This document shows positions 20,118 through 31,429 of a DNA stretch of 64,000 nt, one piece after another (the stretch's first letter is position 1; every line of letters begins with the position of its first letter). The notes beneath the pieces were generated by a model. That model was not told the DNA's origin. It did not search any database and worked only from the letters and a program-made list of their open reading frames with translations. The DNA is taken from assembly GCF_031143425.1 (NCBI RefSeq), contig NC_090450.1, forward strand, positions 215,709,442 to 215,773,441. Direction: 5' to 3'. Source of the stretch: Pleurodeles waltl (taxonomy: Eukaryota; Chordata; Amphibia; Caudata; Salamandridae). The position numbers and the translations under genes are program-made.

Positions 20118-20200
20118 TGTTGTTGTCTGCACCGGCGTTCGTACTCGTGGTAGATGAGCAGATAGACAAGAGCTGGTAGGATGTTTAATTCGGGTTCCAT
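20118..20200 (-). CDS. Harbinger B transposase, exon 1
   Basis: The ATG at 20200 (minus strand) opens 27 codons plus two bases: MEPELNILPALVYLLIYHEY, then an Arg/Gln-rich end. The exon stops at the donor GTGAGT (20117-20112). Phase 2 fits the acceptor at 16480, restoring a Gln codon and joining to 'HRPLGLARRR'. It is conserved with 1870-1955 and 28093-28169 in start, hydrophobic helix, basic end and splice phase. The joining intron is 3.6 kb and contains SANT2 on the other strand. Confidence 0.8.
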
Positions 20201-20209
20201 GCTGTCCAG

Positions 20210-20528
20210 ATTCCTCGTGGAGTGTGTGGAGGTGAGCGTTTTCCCATTCGTAGTCTGTTTCCGCCGTGTTTTTATCGGCGGGGCCCCCGCCCCGGAAAAG
20301 GTGGCGGATTGGTGAGTTGTGATAGGGTGGGCGGTACATTGTCTGCCGCCTGCCTGTTGGCGGTGACCGCTGCGCTGTTTGTCGGTCCCGCCGTGGCGGT
20401 CGGAGTGTTAAAGTGGCGGGCTGTGTTGGCGGTTCCCGCCAGGGTCAGAATTGCATTTTTTGGACCGCCTGCCTGTTGGCGGGTTGGCCGCCGCTTTATC
20501 ACCGACCGCCAGGGTCAGAATGACCCCC
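20210..20528. promoter_or_regulatory. Harbinger B transposase-side subterminal region and TIR
   Basis: Dense 'ggcgg', 'ccgcc' and 'ggtcgg' motifs lead to the terminal repeat. Read inward from 20528 it carries 'GGCGGTCGGTGATAAAGCGG', the same end-specific box as the left ends of A ('GGTCGGTGTTAAAGCGG') and C ('GGGTGATAAAGTGG'). It is 0.3 kb upstream of transposase exon 1, so promoter and binding sites probably overlap (inference). Confidence 0.55.
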
Positions 20529-20531
20529 ATA

Positions 20532-21000
20532 ATAACCTGGCAGTACACAAGATTCTTTGATGTTTGCCTTTGTTTACTACATAATTATTTGCCACGAGGA
20601 GAGCTTGGAGGAAAACCTTTTTAGGTGATGTTTTTCACAGAGGCCATTTAACATTGTATATTCAATCATAAAATTCATATTTTAGTCTAGTTATTTCATT
20701 ATTTGAGGAAACAATTAGAATGGTATTCTACCACTGTATTTCCTAGGATTTTGACCCAGTTCTACAAGATTTAGCTTCCCTACTCATGAGTGCCTGGACT
20801 GAGTTCAGTGCACCATCACTTCAGAAGGTAAACCAGGTTAATGTAGCCCCACACAACCCACTGAGCATACCTGCTTGTGTGGCATACATGCTTTCCGGGT
20901 TACTAATAGTAAATGGTTCAAGGATGCAGTTGTAATGACAAACTCCCAGCCCATTTGACACTGGACTTACAATGTCTAAGAATGAACTTAGAGACTGAAG
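20532..21000. other. Unassigned A/T-rich DNA
   Basis: I see no coding sequence or repeat boundary here. Confidence 0.5.
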
Positions 21001-21476
21001 GGCCATTTTGCTTGTGCAGCTATGCCCTCACCTGTAGCATACTGCACCCTGCCATGGGGCTGTATGGCCTGCTAGAGGGGTGACTTACCTACGCCACAAG
21101 CAGTGGTTTGGGAGCATGGCACCCTGAGAGGGGTGCCATATCAACTAAATCTTTTGCTCCGCACCAACACACACAAGCTGCAATGGCAGGATGCTTGTGA
21201 TTGGTGAGGGGTCTCCTAGGGTGGCATAATACATGCTGCAGCCCTTGGAGACCTTCTGTGGCCACAGGACCCTTGGTACCAGGGGCACCTTTTACAAGGG
21301 ACTTAGCTGTGTGCCTAGTGTATACCAATTGTGGGAACAATGGTACATTTTTAGGGAAAGAACACTGGTGCTGGAGCTTGGTTGGCAGGATCCCAGCACA
21401 ATCTCAGTCAAGTCAGCATCAATATCAGGCAGAACTTAAGAGGTAACTGGAACAAGAGCCAGTTTCTTACACTTAC
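21001..21476 (+). repeat. LTR-type repeat fragment
   Basis: It resembles 60840-61200 and 49550-49900 (the 3' part of the TGTAGGA..TCCTACA repeats). Shared phrases include 'gcaatggcagg', 'gtggcataatacatgctgca', 'ggagaccttc/ggggaaccct', 'taccaattgtggg' and a final 'ggcagaactta'. The ends are eroded. It is non-coding. Confidence 0.55.
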
Positions 21477-23699
21477 ATTGTCTCCTCCTTACTCTTCCAT
21501 TGCTTGGCCTCTGCTAAGGTACCAACACTTGTCACTTCTTTACCTGTGCAGTGGTTTTGTGTGCCCAACATGTAATGTTTCTGCTACAGAAATGGAACAG
21601 TGTTCTGTAGGTGCACTCTAATGTATTCCCAAATGCTTCAAAGGTTTTTTTCTAATGTCATGCACTATCCTAGGGCCATACTATAGAACTCAGCTTTCAA
21701 AAAGTGCGCCCAGTGCAAACAAGGAGAGTATGCTGTATTACACTGAATGTGTTGCCCTCGAGTCAGCGCATTTAAGAGAAATATGGAACAACTTTTTAAA
21801 GTGTTTAAAAGCTGCTGCATGTTTCTCTGTGCAGGCGTCACCCTGCCTGCACTTTTACAGAGGATTAGCGATCCCCTTGCGAGCGGGCTCAGTGAGTGAC
21901 TGCACTAGATTGCAAGTCAACCCACAGAGGGCTGTCTTTCAGGATTTGCACTACTGCACAGTGGTGCAAGGGGTTCATAAATATGGCTCTTGTTATGTTT
22001 TATGTGGTTTATTGGTGTCACGGGGTGAAGCGGCACCCAGTTCACTGTACATTGCTATTGTTAATGGATGAGATGTAGTGCTCACAGTGCTGTACAATTA
22101 TTTTATTTTCTTGTAGTGACCTACGGGTCACACAGTTGTGTGTCTTAGGACTGAGAAATGTGCTCACTACCAGCAACAGTTCGTGTTTCTGCCACAGACA
22201 TACTGCTTAGTCTTGAGGTGCCCTTACTTTGTTTTGGCTCAGCATGATTCCTGTTTTAAACCAGACTTATTTTACATCAGTTCCACTAAGGCTATGACAT
22301 ATATGAACATCAGCACTAAAGTGCCAGAATTCTATTTGTAAATTAACAGTTCTATGGACCAAAACTTCTGTTGCTGCACACAAGCAATCTGCAGATCATC
22401 CAAACACCTCTAGTCTGCCTAAAAAATGTTGCTGCCTCCATTTGTGAATAATGATTCTTCCTTGAGCGCACCACATAAATCAATTACTGCCTATCACATC
22501 CCTTTCAGGGGTCGTACGACAAGCAGGACCTACTGGGCCTCATCTGTGTTGGCTGGGTTGTTTGCCTCTGATATCTCAGGTTCCATCCTACTATGGCTCT
22601 GCAAACTAGGCCAAGTACAACCCCTTCAGCACCTGGCTCTCTGGGTTAGTGATAGAGCACTTTGAATAAAGCACATTTTGGTGAAAACTCAGATAAACAC
22701 TGCTCTTACTCTGATAACTCTTGAGTTCAGATTGAGGCTAATTGTCAAAAGCAGTACAGATTAATAACCTAAAGCACATTAAGCTTCACACAAAAAAGAC
22801 AGGTTTATTTTTGGATTACAAATTTACAAATTCAGTTCATCAAATTTGTTGTAATTCAGTAGCCAGTACATGAATGCCTTGGTCAACATATTTAAAAGCA
22901 ATTTAACCTCATAAGCACCACAACAAACTGCTATAAAGTTGTCTCAAACAAAACAGAACATAATCTGTATTCTTAGAAAGAGACCACTCTAAACTGCTAA
23001 ACTAGGGTAAGGTCTGTAAAATTGGGGACAAGGCAAGATAATGATTGTGTGCATGAAAGCCTTTGAAAGGCAACAGAAAGAAATCTGCTTGAAAGCAAAT
23101 GAAAGGAATTTTTCTCTAAGAGTAGGGTGAAACTTCCGCTAACGAAAAGGAAAGTCATCAGCCTCTGAGTCTACATTGCAGTTACTTAAAACACACATTT
23201 TTCCACATTTTGTTACACCTATATGTGATTCCTAGGAAAAGAAACTATTTGATTTTAGTACAAAATAGTTAAGTGGATTCATTATTTACACATTCTAAAG
23301 CACAATAAAGACTCTATAAACGTCCTTCAAACATGTGACCTCTAACATGATATACATCAGTCAAAATTGTTGGTACATATTTTATTCTGAAATGAAAAAG
23401 AAGATGCATGGCAAAAAGAAATATGGCAGTCAAATGTTAGCCATCTTAAAAATGGCCTATGTTAACTACAGTCAGTTAAAAGTGAAAGATACATTGTAAA
23501 TACACTTGTGTGTTGCATGTTAACCACTTGTGTGCATCGGATGATCAGGAGCCGTCCAACGCTACACGCTCATGTGAGTCTCACAGCTGCCAGCCATCCG
23601 AACATGTGGACCATGCGCACCAGAGTGATTTCACTTTCACTGCCTCAGTACCCCTTCCTAGTGGATTCCTGCTTGGGGAGTGCTACTGGAGGGCGATCC
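21477..23699. other. Unassigned intergenic DNA
   Basis: A/T-rich sequence with only short ORFs lacking recognisable motifs. I see no terminal repeat, RNA gene or array in it. Confidence 0.5.
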
Positions 23700-24640
23700 C
23701 CAAGAATGGATCTACCCACTAGGCACCAGGGAGTGGGAAGAGGCCCCTTCATCATGGGCTTTTGCTCCCCTGGTTTATTTTGGGCAAATTCAGTCTTTCT
23801 GCCCCTTTGGGTGCCAGATTTTTTTTTTTCATATCCATCTTTGGTTTGGGGCTTCCCTAAATGGGCATTGTTATGCCCCATCCCTCCCAGAGAGCAGCAC
23901 CATCTTTCTGCCCCCCTGGTGGGCAGGTGGGGGCAATAGCCCAGACCTTCCCTCCCACGGGGCAGAAAGCCCACTAGGCCCCAGGGATTTTTTTTCATTT
24001 ATTTAGGGGCGGAGGCTGCCCAGAATTGCCACTGCTATGCCCCCCACAAAAAATCAGCACAGTTTTTCTGCCCTCCTAGGGGGCATTTGTGGGTAATGGC
24101 CCCCAATCTGCTTCCCCGAGGAGGAAGAAAGCCCACTAGGCACCAGGGATTTTCTTTTTATTCATCTAGGGGTGAGGGCTGCCCAGAATGGGCATTGTAA
24201 TACCTCCACCCCTCTGCCCAAAAAAATCAGCACAGTCTTTCTGTCAGATGTGGTAATAGCCCCCAATCTGCCCCCAGGGGCATGCAGAAAACACACACTA
24301 GACACTAGGGATTTTTTTCACTCAGCTAGGGATGAGGGATGCATGGAATGGGCATTGCAATGCCCCCACACCTCCCAAAAAACATTGGTGCAGCCTTTCT
24401 TCCCCCCTCGGGGGGCAGAAATTCCACTAGGTGCCAGGAATTTATTTTGGTAGTTTAGGGGGAAGGGCTACCCAGAATGGGCATGGCAATAACCCCCCCT
24501 AAAATAAATGACACAGTCTTTGTGCTCCACTGGGAGCAGATGGGGATTATTAACGCTGACCTATCCCCAGGGCAGGCAGAACACCCTCTAGACACTAGAA
24601 AATCTTTTTTTTTTTAAATAGAGGGTGGGGGACAGACCTC
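23700..24640. repeat. Degenerate ~160-bp tandem repeat
   Basis: About six diverged units each contain 'cactaggcaccagggattttt', a T-run, 'agaatgggcattg..atgcccc', 'atcagcacag.ctttctgcc' and '..aatggcccccaatctgcc'. The 'actaggc' anchor occurs at 23718, 23973, 24135, 24297, 24426 and 24587, giving spacings of mostly 129-162 bp. It is similar to a G/C- and T-run-rich repeat common in newts (memory). ORFs here arise from the repeat itself. Confidence 0.75.
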
Positions 24641-25875
24641 CACCATGGCATAGTTATGCCTCTCACACCAACTTAAGGGGGCAACAGCCTTTCCGTCCCC
24701 CCTGTGGCCTAAATCATCTCATTGCAATTGCAAGCAGGAGGACATTTGACTCTTTTGGGTTTTGATTTTACATATGGTCCAAGAGAACTTGGTTAACTCA
24801 TAATATCGTCCCACTTTCAATTTTGAGCAGCAGCACTTTTGGGTGCACAAAGCAGAGTCAGCCTAAAAACATATGAAAAAAAGCTGCCCTTTGGAACCAG
24901 TCTGGTTCCCCCTCAATTTCTACACATTTTTGGTCCATGCCTGTCACAGGCACTTGGCCCACCTACACAAGAGGAAATTTTTATCTGAACACCGAGAACC
25001 TGCACATTCCACTGCTAATCACCCTCATCCAGCCCCTCTCCCAGAAGCACAAGCGCACAAAGCCGGTCTGCATGCCAATGGGTGCCAAGGGATTTCACCC
25101 AGTGCGGTGCAGGCAGCTCTGAGTAAGGCTGCTCTGAGGTGGCTATGAGGCAGCATTCAGAAAGGCAGTACTGAAGTGTAGTGCCAGACCAACGGGACAA
25201 TTGTGGATGATCCTCTTTCACCGAATGCCTGGCCAGAAAAGGTATTTCAGCAGCAACAGCTTTGACCTGTGCTCCCCTCCCTAAATGATTAAATGTCTCC
25301 TATCTGAGGAAGAAGAGGAATCTGGAGGAGGGTTGTGTCCCCCCTAGTCTGTCTGGGCAGACTACGATTATCACCTGGCAACAGGGAACCAGATGCCCTC
25401 CCCTGGGAGAGTATTAGCTCATACTGAACCTCATTACATAGCACTGTACAGCAGTGACTGATCTTGGTCTAGATTCAGTGATAAATCTGCCTGCAGCATG
25501 GAAGGAGAGTCTTGAGGAGTACAGTTTGATGACTTATACTGTATTAAATAGGAAGGAGCAGTCCCTTGGCCTTAGCTTGGACTAGACAGTAATCTGCTAC
25601 GGATTCTGAGAGAGAATGCAGTTGTTTTTGTATCTTGCACTGTCAGTAAGAAGTTTTTCCTGCAGCAACTAAGCACTGGATACTATTCTAAAGTTTGGTA
25701 GAACTGGTATAGTTGGTGCTCAACAACTTTGATACAGACGACCAAATCAATCAGCCAAGTATGAGAACTATTCAATGGAAATCAGCTAATTTAGCTGCCA
25801 CAGTATTGAGTCAATCCACTCCAGTTCCTGAAACTGAAACATAAGGGAAGCCAACTAGAATCGGTCACCACTCGC
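24641..25875. other. Unassigned; possible LINE 5' region in its last part
   Basis: No gene is recognised. The last few hundred bases may be the 5' untranslated region of the LINE whose ORF1 begins at about 25876, but no promoter monomers or target duplication are visible. Confidence 0.4.
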
Positions 25876-27106
25876 ATGAGCCGTAATGCACAACAAAAGA
25901 TGGATTTTAAAGTCAGAGAGCTCCTTGAGGCAAAGAAGGCTGTGGCCTTCAGACAGGTAGTGAGAAGGGGTCCAAAATGGATAGTAGGGGTGAATAGTCC
26001 GATCTCCAACAAATGGCCTTTCCCTCAAGTTTTGAAAGTACTGATGCAGAGATTCTGAAGGGTTATGGATCCGGGGTAACCATAATGAGAGCAGCTCCAA
26101 CCCCAGCAGATGGGTCTAAGCAATACCCTCTTTTTTTCAAGCATCCGAAGGGTGCTACACAGATGTACACCCCGATTCTGGACTCAGCAAAAGACAGTGA
26201 GGTCCAACTGGCTACCCTCTCTCAACCATCCTCACCGGTGGCAATGACACCGAAGATTGTATCTCAGAATCTGAACTCAAACGATGAAATAATACAGAGG
26301 ATGGTGACAAGAGTGGTCTCGGTGAGTAATCTGTCACAGCAGGCACTGGGAGACATTGGGGAATCCCCTGAGCAGTCCATCAGAAGCATATTTGAAACTA
26401 TCTTAGTCGAGACCAGGGAGCTGAAAATTGCAAAAACGCATAAAATAGCAGCTATCAATGAGCGTATGGAAAAGATTGAGGAGGGTGTGGCCCAGTTACC
26501 GGGCAGACTGAAGGAGGAGGAAGCCAGGATTTCAAAGTTGGAGGACAAGGATGAGTCTATGCAACAAGAAGTTACCCAAAAGGAAAAATTGGACACACCT
26601 TCGAAGATAAACTGCGGGACCTAGAGAATTACAACAGACGGTCAAATCATGGATTGTTGGTAGGCTGGAAGGGTGCTGTAGGTATCTGAATGGGTGGACA
26701 CTCTATTGAAGAAGGCAACACTGGAGCTAGGGGGCATTTGATCAACAGGGCCCACAGGGTGCCTTCCCAGTGCCCCATGAATGCTAAACTTCCTTGTGCA
26801 ATCTTAGAGAATGTTGCCGATTATCAAATCAAAGATCGCATCCTGTCAAGAGCTATAGAAAAGAGAGCCCTCTCAACCTCTGAGGTGTCTCAGTTCAAAA
26901 TCTCCCCAGACATGTTGGCTCTCACAGCACTGAGACATAGGGAGTTTGTTAAGATGATTGACTTGTTCAAAGTCAAGGGTTCTCAGGCAAAGATTGTCCA
27001 GCAGGACAAGTTTAAGGTCTTGTTGAGGGGCCATTTTCATCTTTTCTCGGACACTGTGGAGGTCCAAACTTTTCTCCAGAACTTATCGAATCTGGCTGCT
27101 AACTAA
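25876..27106 (+). pseudogene. L1/Tx1-like LINE ORF1 (RNA-binding protein), decayed
   Basis: Three overlapping open pieces (25876-26058, 26013-26624, 26690-27106) form one ORF1 with frameshifts. The middle piece has a coiled coil with heptad-like 'ERMEKIEEGVAQLPGRLKEE', ending in 'LRDLENYNRRSN', the hallmark 'LEDxSRRNNL' region before the L1 RRM. The third piece has 'HLINRAHRVP', 'LENVADYQIKDRILSRA' and 'SPDMLALTALRHREF', matching the C-terminal part of the L1 ORF1p family (Transposase_22). Intact relatives form trimers that bind LINE RNA. It lies 5' of ORF2 remnants at 35421-38525, from which Harbinger C now separates it. Confidence 0.8.
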
Positions 27107-27764
27107 TCATTCAGACTTTGTACACCATTGCCTCTTTTCTGCTAGGGATAGCAGATGTGGTTAATGATTCAGGATGATTTTCTTTTTCTTTCACAGGAGG
27201 GATAATGTGATAATACATGTCTTTGTTGGAGTGCCCAGTGATGCCTTTGTGGAGGAGGAGGTTGGGGGGATCCTGGGGTCTTCTGGGGTCTTCTGGGATA
27301 TGAGTATGCAGGGGTGCAGCACCATGGCACCCAGGGCACTTTAGGGTGAGAGGGAGGAGAGCTGGATGAAATCCTTCCCTAAGAGGTGCATGGGGTGGGT
27401 GCTGAGGGAAAAGTGGTAGTTTATGGGATTCTGCAGTGGAAAATGGAAGACTTCATAACTAATTTAGCAGTATCAGATAAGACTGTTGAATCTGGGGGCA
27501 CTTTGGCCTATGCAGGTAGGCCTAGCAGAGATAGGAAAACTAAGAAGCACTTCAGAATCTGCACTGCAGCCAGGGATCTTAAAGGGGACAATCTAATTCG
27601 GGCCTATTCAGAGTACTCATAGGATCTATACAGGGTAGGAAAATATAGTGATAATTTGGTCATTTGGTCTGGTATATTCTGTATTGGTGCATTGGCACTT
27701 TCAGGAATGTTTTATTCTTGATTTTCCCTGGGGGGCGCAGTGGAGGAGGTAAATGGAAGACAAT
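27107..27764 (+). other. LINE segment between ORF1 and Harbinger C
   Basis: It follows ORF1 and should be the spacer and start of ORF2, but I cannot see the N-terminal endonuclease motifs. One 78-codon ORF (27386-27622) has no recognisable domain. Confidence 0.4.
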
Positions 27765-28092
27765 GGCCCTCATTACGACCCTGCCGGAGGGTGATAAAGT
27801 GGCGGTAATACCTCCAACAGGTTGGTGGTAATTACTGCCAAATTATGACCATGGCGGTGATACCCCCAATAGGCAGCCAACGTACCACACCATCCGCCAG
27901 GGCGCAAACAACAGCCACAACGGCAGTAGCCACCGACAGCCAGGTGGAAGACAAAGTACCGCCCACCATATTTTGACACAGGAAACCGCAACCTTTTCCG
28001 GGGCGGTACCAATGCCGACAAAAGCATGGTGGAAACAGAGCTCAAAAGTGAAAGGACTCACCATTGGAGACACAGGAAAGAACCATGCCGCC

Positions 28093-28169
28093 ATGAAACC
28101 CGAACTGCAAGTCTTCCCGATGATCTTCTACGTTATGCTCCACCAGGAACACCAACGAAGACGACGACG
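28093..28169 (+). pseudogene. Harbinger C transposase, exon 1
   Basis: ATG 28093 opens MKPELQVFPMIFYVMLHQEH and an Arg run, ending at the donor GTGGGT (28170) in phase 2. It is homologous to exon 1 of copies A and B, slightly shorter. It would join the acceptor at 31792 across 3.6 kb. Its downstream exons are defective. Confidence 0.72.
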
Positions 28170-28538
28170 GTGGGTACACACACACCACACACACCCGAAA
28201 CACATACCATACACACAACCAGCTGCACAAGAAAAACAATTTATCCCCAAAAATCAGCAGAATAATGAAAGGACAACACAAATTGACGAAAGTGATTGTA
28301 ATCAGATCAACAGCAACATTAATAATTCGATTTGGCAATGAAACAGATATGTACACATGTACAAAAAAGGGACACTGCTCAGTCCAAAGTTCAAAGGGCC
28401 CACATGGCCACAGGGCACAGTTGAAGGCCCAACTCGAATCCTGAGCACAGCCGGATAGAACACTGCAGGGGCATCAGTTTGCAAATAGGCAGGCCCACCG
28501 GGAGGGGGCACCTCAGCTGGATGCGGGAACATCCAACT

Positions 28539-28870
28539 GGTTCTGGAGGGGGCAACATGCCCACTGCTTTGTCCTGGGGAGTGCAAGGTCACATTCTCTG
28601 GAGTGGGTGTCTTCCCCACTGGTTCTGGAGGGGGCAACATGTCCATTGCTTTTTCCTCGGGAGTACAAGGCCACAGTCTCTGGAATGGGTGTCTTCCCCA
28701 CTGGTTCTGGAGGGGGCAACATACCCATATCTTTGTCCTTGGGAGTTCAAGGCCACAGTCTCTGGAGTCGATGTCTTCCCCACTGGTTCTGGAGGAGGCA
28801 ACATGTTCATTGCTTTGTCCTGGGGAGTTCAAGACCACAGTCTCTCAAGTGCGTGACTTGCCCACTGCTT
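28539..28870. repeat. 82-bp tandem repeat in Harbinger C
   Basis: 'ggttctggagggggcaac' recurs at 28539, 28621, 28703 and 28785 (exactly 82 bp apart), with a shorter fifth trace near 28866. Units differ by a few bases. It lies just beyond the SANT2 stop, the same location as the 55/74-bp arrays of copy A. Confidence 0.9.
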
Positions 28871-28910
28871 CTGGTGGGGGAAGCCCACACAGTAGCCACT
28901 GGAGGGTGGA

Positions 28911-31353
28911 CTACATGGCGTCCACCGGCAGTGATGGCTGCATGGTGGTGGTGGTTGGGGGAGGCTCCTGGGTAGCCCCTGTACTCAACAATGGCTGGAT
29001 GGTGGTATTGTTTGGGGGAGACTCCTGGGCAGCCCCTGTTCTCACTGATGGCTGCACATCCACAGCTGGCGGTGGTGGCCCCGTGACAGCTGGTGGTGGT
29101 GGCGGGGTTAGCCTGACAGCTTCCAATGGCCTCTTCTCCTCCTCTTCATGGTTCGGGGATCCGTTTCCCTTCTTGGCAGGGGTGGATGGGATCTTCCCCT
29201 CCCTGCCTGGTGGTGCAGGCTCCTTCCCCTTCCTCACAGATGTTGCAGGCTTCTTCCCCTTCCTCACAGCTGGAGCAGGCTCCTTCCCCTTCCTCACAGC
29301 TGGTGCAGGCCCCTTCCCCTTCCTCACTGCTGGTGAAGGACTCTTCTCTTTCATCCCTGGTGGTGCTGTCTCCTTCTCCTTCAGTGTCGTAGGTCTGGTA
29401 TCCTTACCACCACGAGTAGGTGGTGCTACCACTGTCCCCGTGGACTGTTTGGCTGAGGTGCTCGGCTGGGTCTTTCGTACACTGTCCATACATGCAGGAT
29501 GGGGGGGAGTGGTAGGGAAGAGGTTAAGTTGGGCAAAGAAAAGTCTTTTACAGACGTTGGGGTGGGAGGAGGGAGAGACAATGGGAGAGGACACAGGGGA
29601 CGGGTGCATGAATGTTGTGGAGGTGTCTGCCAGTGAGGTGTGTGTTCTGCTTGGTGTGGTGATGCTGGTAGTGGATGTTGATGTAGTGCATGCAGATGTG
29701 AGTATGTATGTAACTGGGAGGGGGTGGAGTGGGAGGAGGAGGGGGAGACAGTGGAGACTGTGGATGTTGTCATGTCTGCAACGGTATGATGCTTGTGTAA
29801 GTGCCTGTGGGATGAAGTGTGGTGCTTGTGTTTGCCTGGAACTAGGAAGTGGGAGTTGGAGGGGGGATGGTTGAAACAGGGACAATGACTGCCATCAGAG
29901 AGGAGCCCAGAGCCTGAATCAATCTCTGATGGGCCTCCAAATCACCATGAATGCCCTCCAGGAATTGCATTGCATTGCTGCATCTGGGATGCCAGCCCCT
30001 GGATGGCATTCAGAATGGTTGACTGCCCAACAGAGGTGGATCGCAGGAGGTCAAGCATGAGTGGGCACGGGCAACTCGCTGATGGGCTACTGGGAGGGCG
30101 GTTTTGGTACGGGGTTGCGACTGTACCTGCAGCTGGTGTGGTCACAGAGGTGTCCATCACCACCAGCAAGCTCCCATCTGAGGAGGTATCTGAGTCTGTG
30201 TTGTCCTCTCCAGTCTCTCCCGTAATGCTCCCCTCTTCCTTCGTCCCACTGGTTCCCTCAGGGTCGGTGGACTCCGCCTCCAGGGTCCTGTGGGATGCAG
30301 CTCCCTCTGTCGCTGGTGCCTCTGCTCCTCCACCAGATGATGCTAATGCACACAAGGACATGATGACAAAACAAGAAAGGGAGGGGAGAGAGACAATGGA
30401 TACACTGGGTCATTGACTGCACCAACACCACCGTTGGCGTACACAGAACCCTTACACATAGGGAACAGGCCTACACACTATGCATTGTACTACCAGTGAT
30501 AGGGCTAGCCACCAAGGCATGAGGAGGAGCACACACTGCCAACTGCAGCACACCTGAGATCCACGCAGCCCTGTCTAGAAGTGAATACTAACAAGCTATG
30601 TTACCTGTAATTGCCATGCAAACCTTACCCTTCAGAAGACCTACGCTGCTATATCTGGCCTGGCCTTAGGGGCACCCACTAACATGCAATAACCACCCGG
30701 ATACCACACCACCAGCCATAAGTTGTAACTATACCCACTGTACTCACCCCCTTGTGGCTGCTATGATGCCCTCAAGCGCCCATCCAGCTCTGTGTAGGCC
30801 ATCGCCAGTATGTGGGCCATCAGGGGGGTCAGGGTCCGACGGGCACCCCTCCCTCGTTAGGAGGCCATCCCCAGCTGGGTCTCTGAGGTCTTCCGTGCCC
30901 AGCGTCTCAGGTCCTCCCACCGTTTCCGTCAGTGAGTGCTCCGCCTTCCATAGACCCCCAGGGTCCTCACGGCCTTGGCGATGGCACGCCACAATCCCTT
31001 GTTTTGATGGGCGCTGACCTGCAGAGGTAATACATACAGGAGAACTCCATTAAACAAACAGTCCAGCCTGTCACACACATGGCCCACCATAACCGATCCT
31101 ATCATCATTGCAAGACACATAGGGCAGCTCACAACTTGTACACCGTCAAGAGAAAATACCCCCACCCACCCTTACACAATGCCTTCACACACATCTCCAT
31201 GCATTCATGCCACATGCATCGTGCCCACTGTGTACTCATCTGTTGGTCTGGAGGTCCATACAGCAGTCTGTACTGGGGTAGGACTCCATCCACCAGTCCC
31301 TCTAACTCCTCAGAAGTGAAGGCTGGTCCCCTTTCCATGGTCACAGAGGCCAT
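28911..31353 (-). pseudogene. Harbinger C SANT2, broken
   Basis: Exon 1 (31353-31240) starts MASVTMERGPAFTSEELEGL, but its donor reads CAG|ATGAGT, so the GT is lost. Exon 2 (31018-30748, 271 bp as in copy B) keeps 'VSAHQNKGLWRAIAKAVRTL' but has nonsense codons in place of the Cys before 'RKRWEDLRRW' and at two later sites. Exon 3 (from 30342) encodes an acidic Ser/Thr stretch, 'LLRSTSVGQSTILNAIQG', a Thr/Ser-rich stretch, 'KRLFFAQLNLFP' and a basic tail with a 10-residue repeat, ending at 28911. A frameshift lies near 29940-29885. The exon 3 architecture is the fullest version in the window apart from that shift. Confidence 0.78.
29161..29400. repeat. 30-bp in-frame repeat in SANT2 tail (copy C)
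   Basis: About seven to eight 30-bp units have starts near 29191, 29221, 29251, 29281, 29311, 29341 and 29371. On the minus strand they encode variants of 'RKGKEPAPAV'. The unit length equals that of the 17-unit array in copy B, although the sequences differ. It is a basic, proline-rich, probably disordered segment, resembling histone-H1-type tails in composition only. Confidence 0.85.
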
Positions 31354-31429
31354 GGTAGGTTCCAGACATAGGTCACAGCAGCACATGCAGTGTAGGTCTT
31401 CTCCTGTGCAAGGAAACACTTGAGGAATG

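Larger units (their letters stand above)
13638..20528 (-). mobile_element. PIF/Harbinger DNA transposon, copy B (6.9 kb, three-gene type)
   Basis: The ends are GGGGGTCATTCTGACC at both termini (13638 inward, and in reverse from 20528). They are flanked by a perfect ATA duplication (13635-13637 and 20529-20531). Relative to copies A and C it is inverted: SANT1 (+) at left, transposase exon 2 (-), SANT2 (+) inside the giant transposase intron, and transposase exon 1 (-) at right. The transposase is intact. SANT1 has an internal deletion and SANT2 has nonsense codons. Two large tandem arrays follow SANT2. It is the best-preserved source of transposase in the window. Confidence 0.94.

Noticed and set aside
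23508..24453. ORFs of 90-143 codons in the 23.5-24.5 kb region
   Set aside because: They fall in the degenerate tandem repeat, and their 'proteins' repeat with it.
28603..29874. A 423-codon plus-strand ORF in Harbinger C
   Set aside because: It runs antisense to the SANT2 tail and through the 82-bp array. It is explained by repeat composition, and the minus-strand frame has the conserved LF motif and basic repeat.
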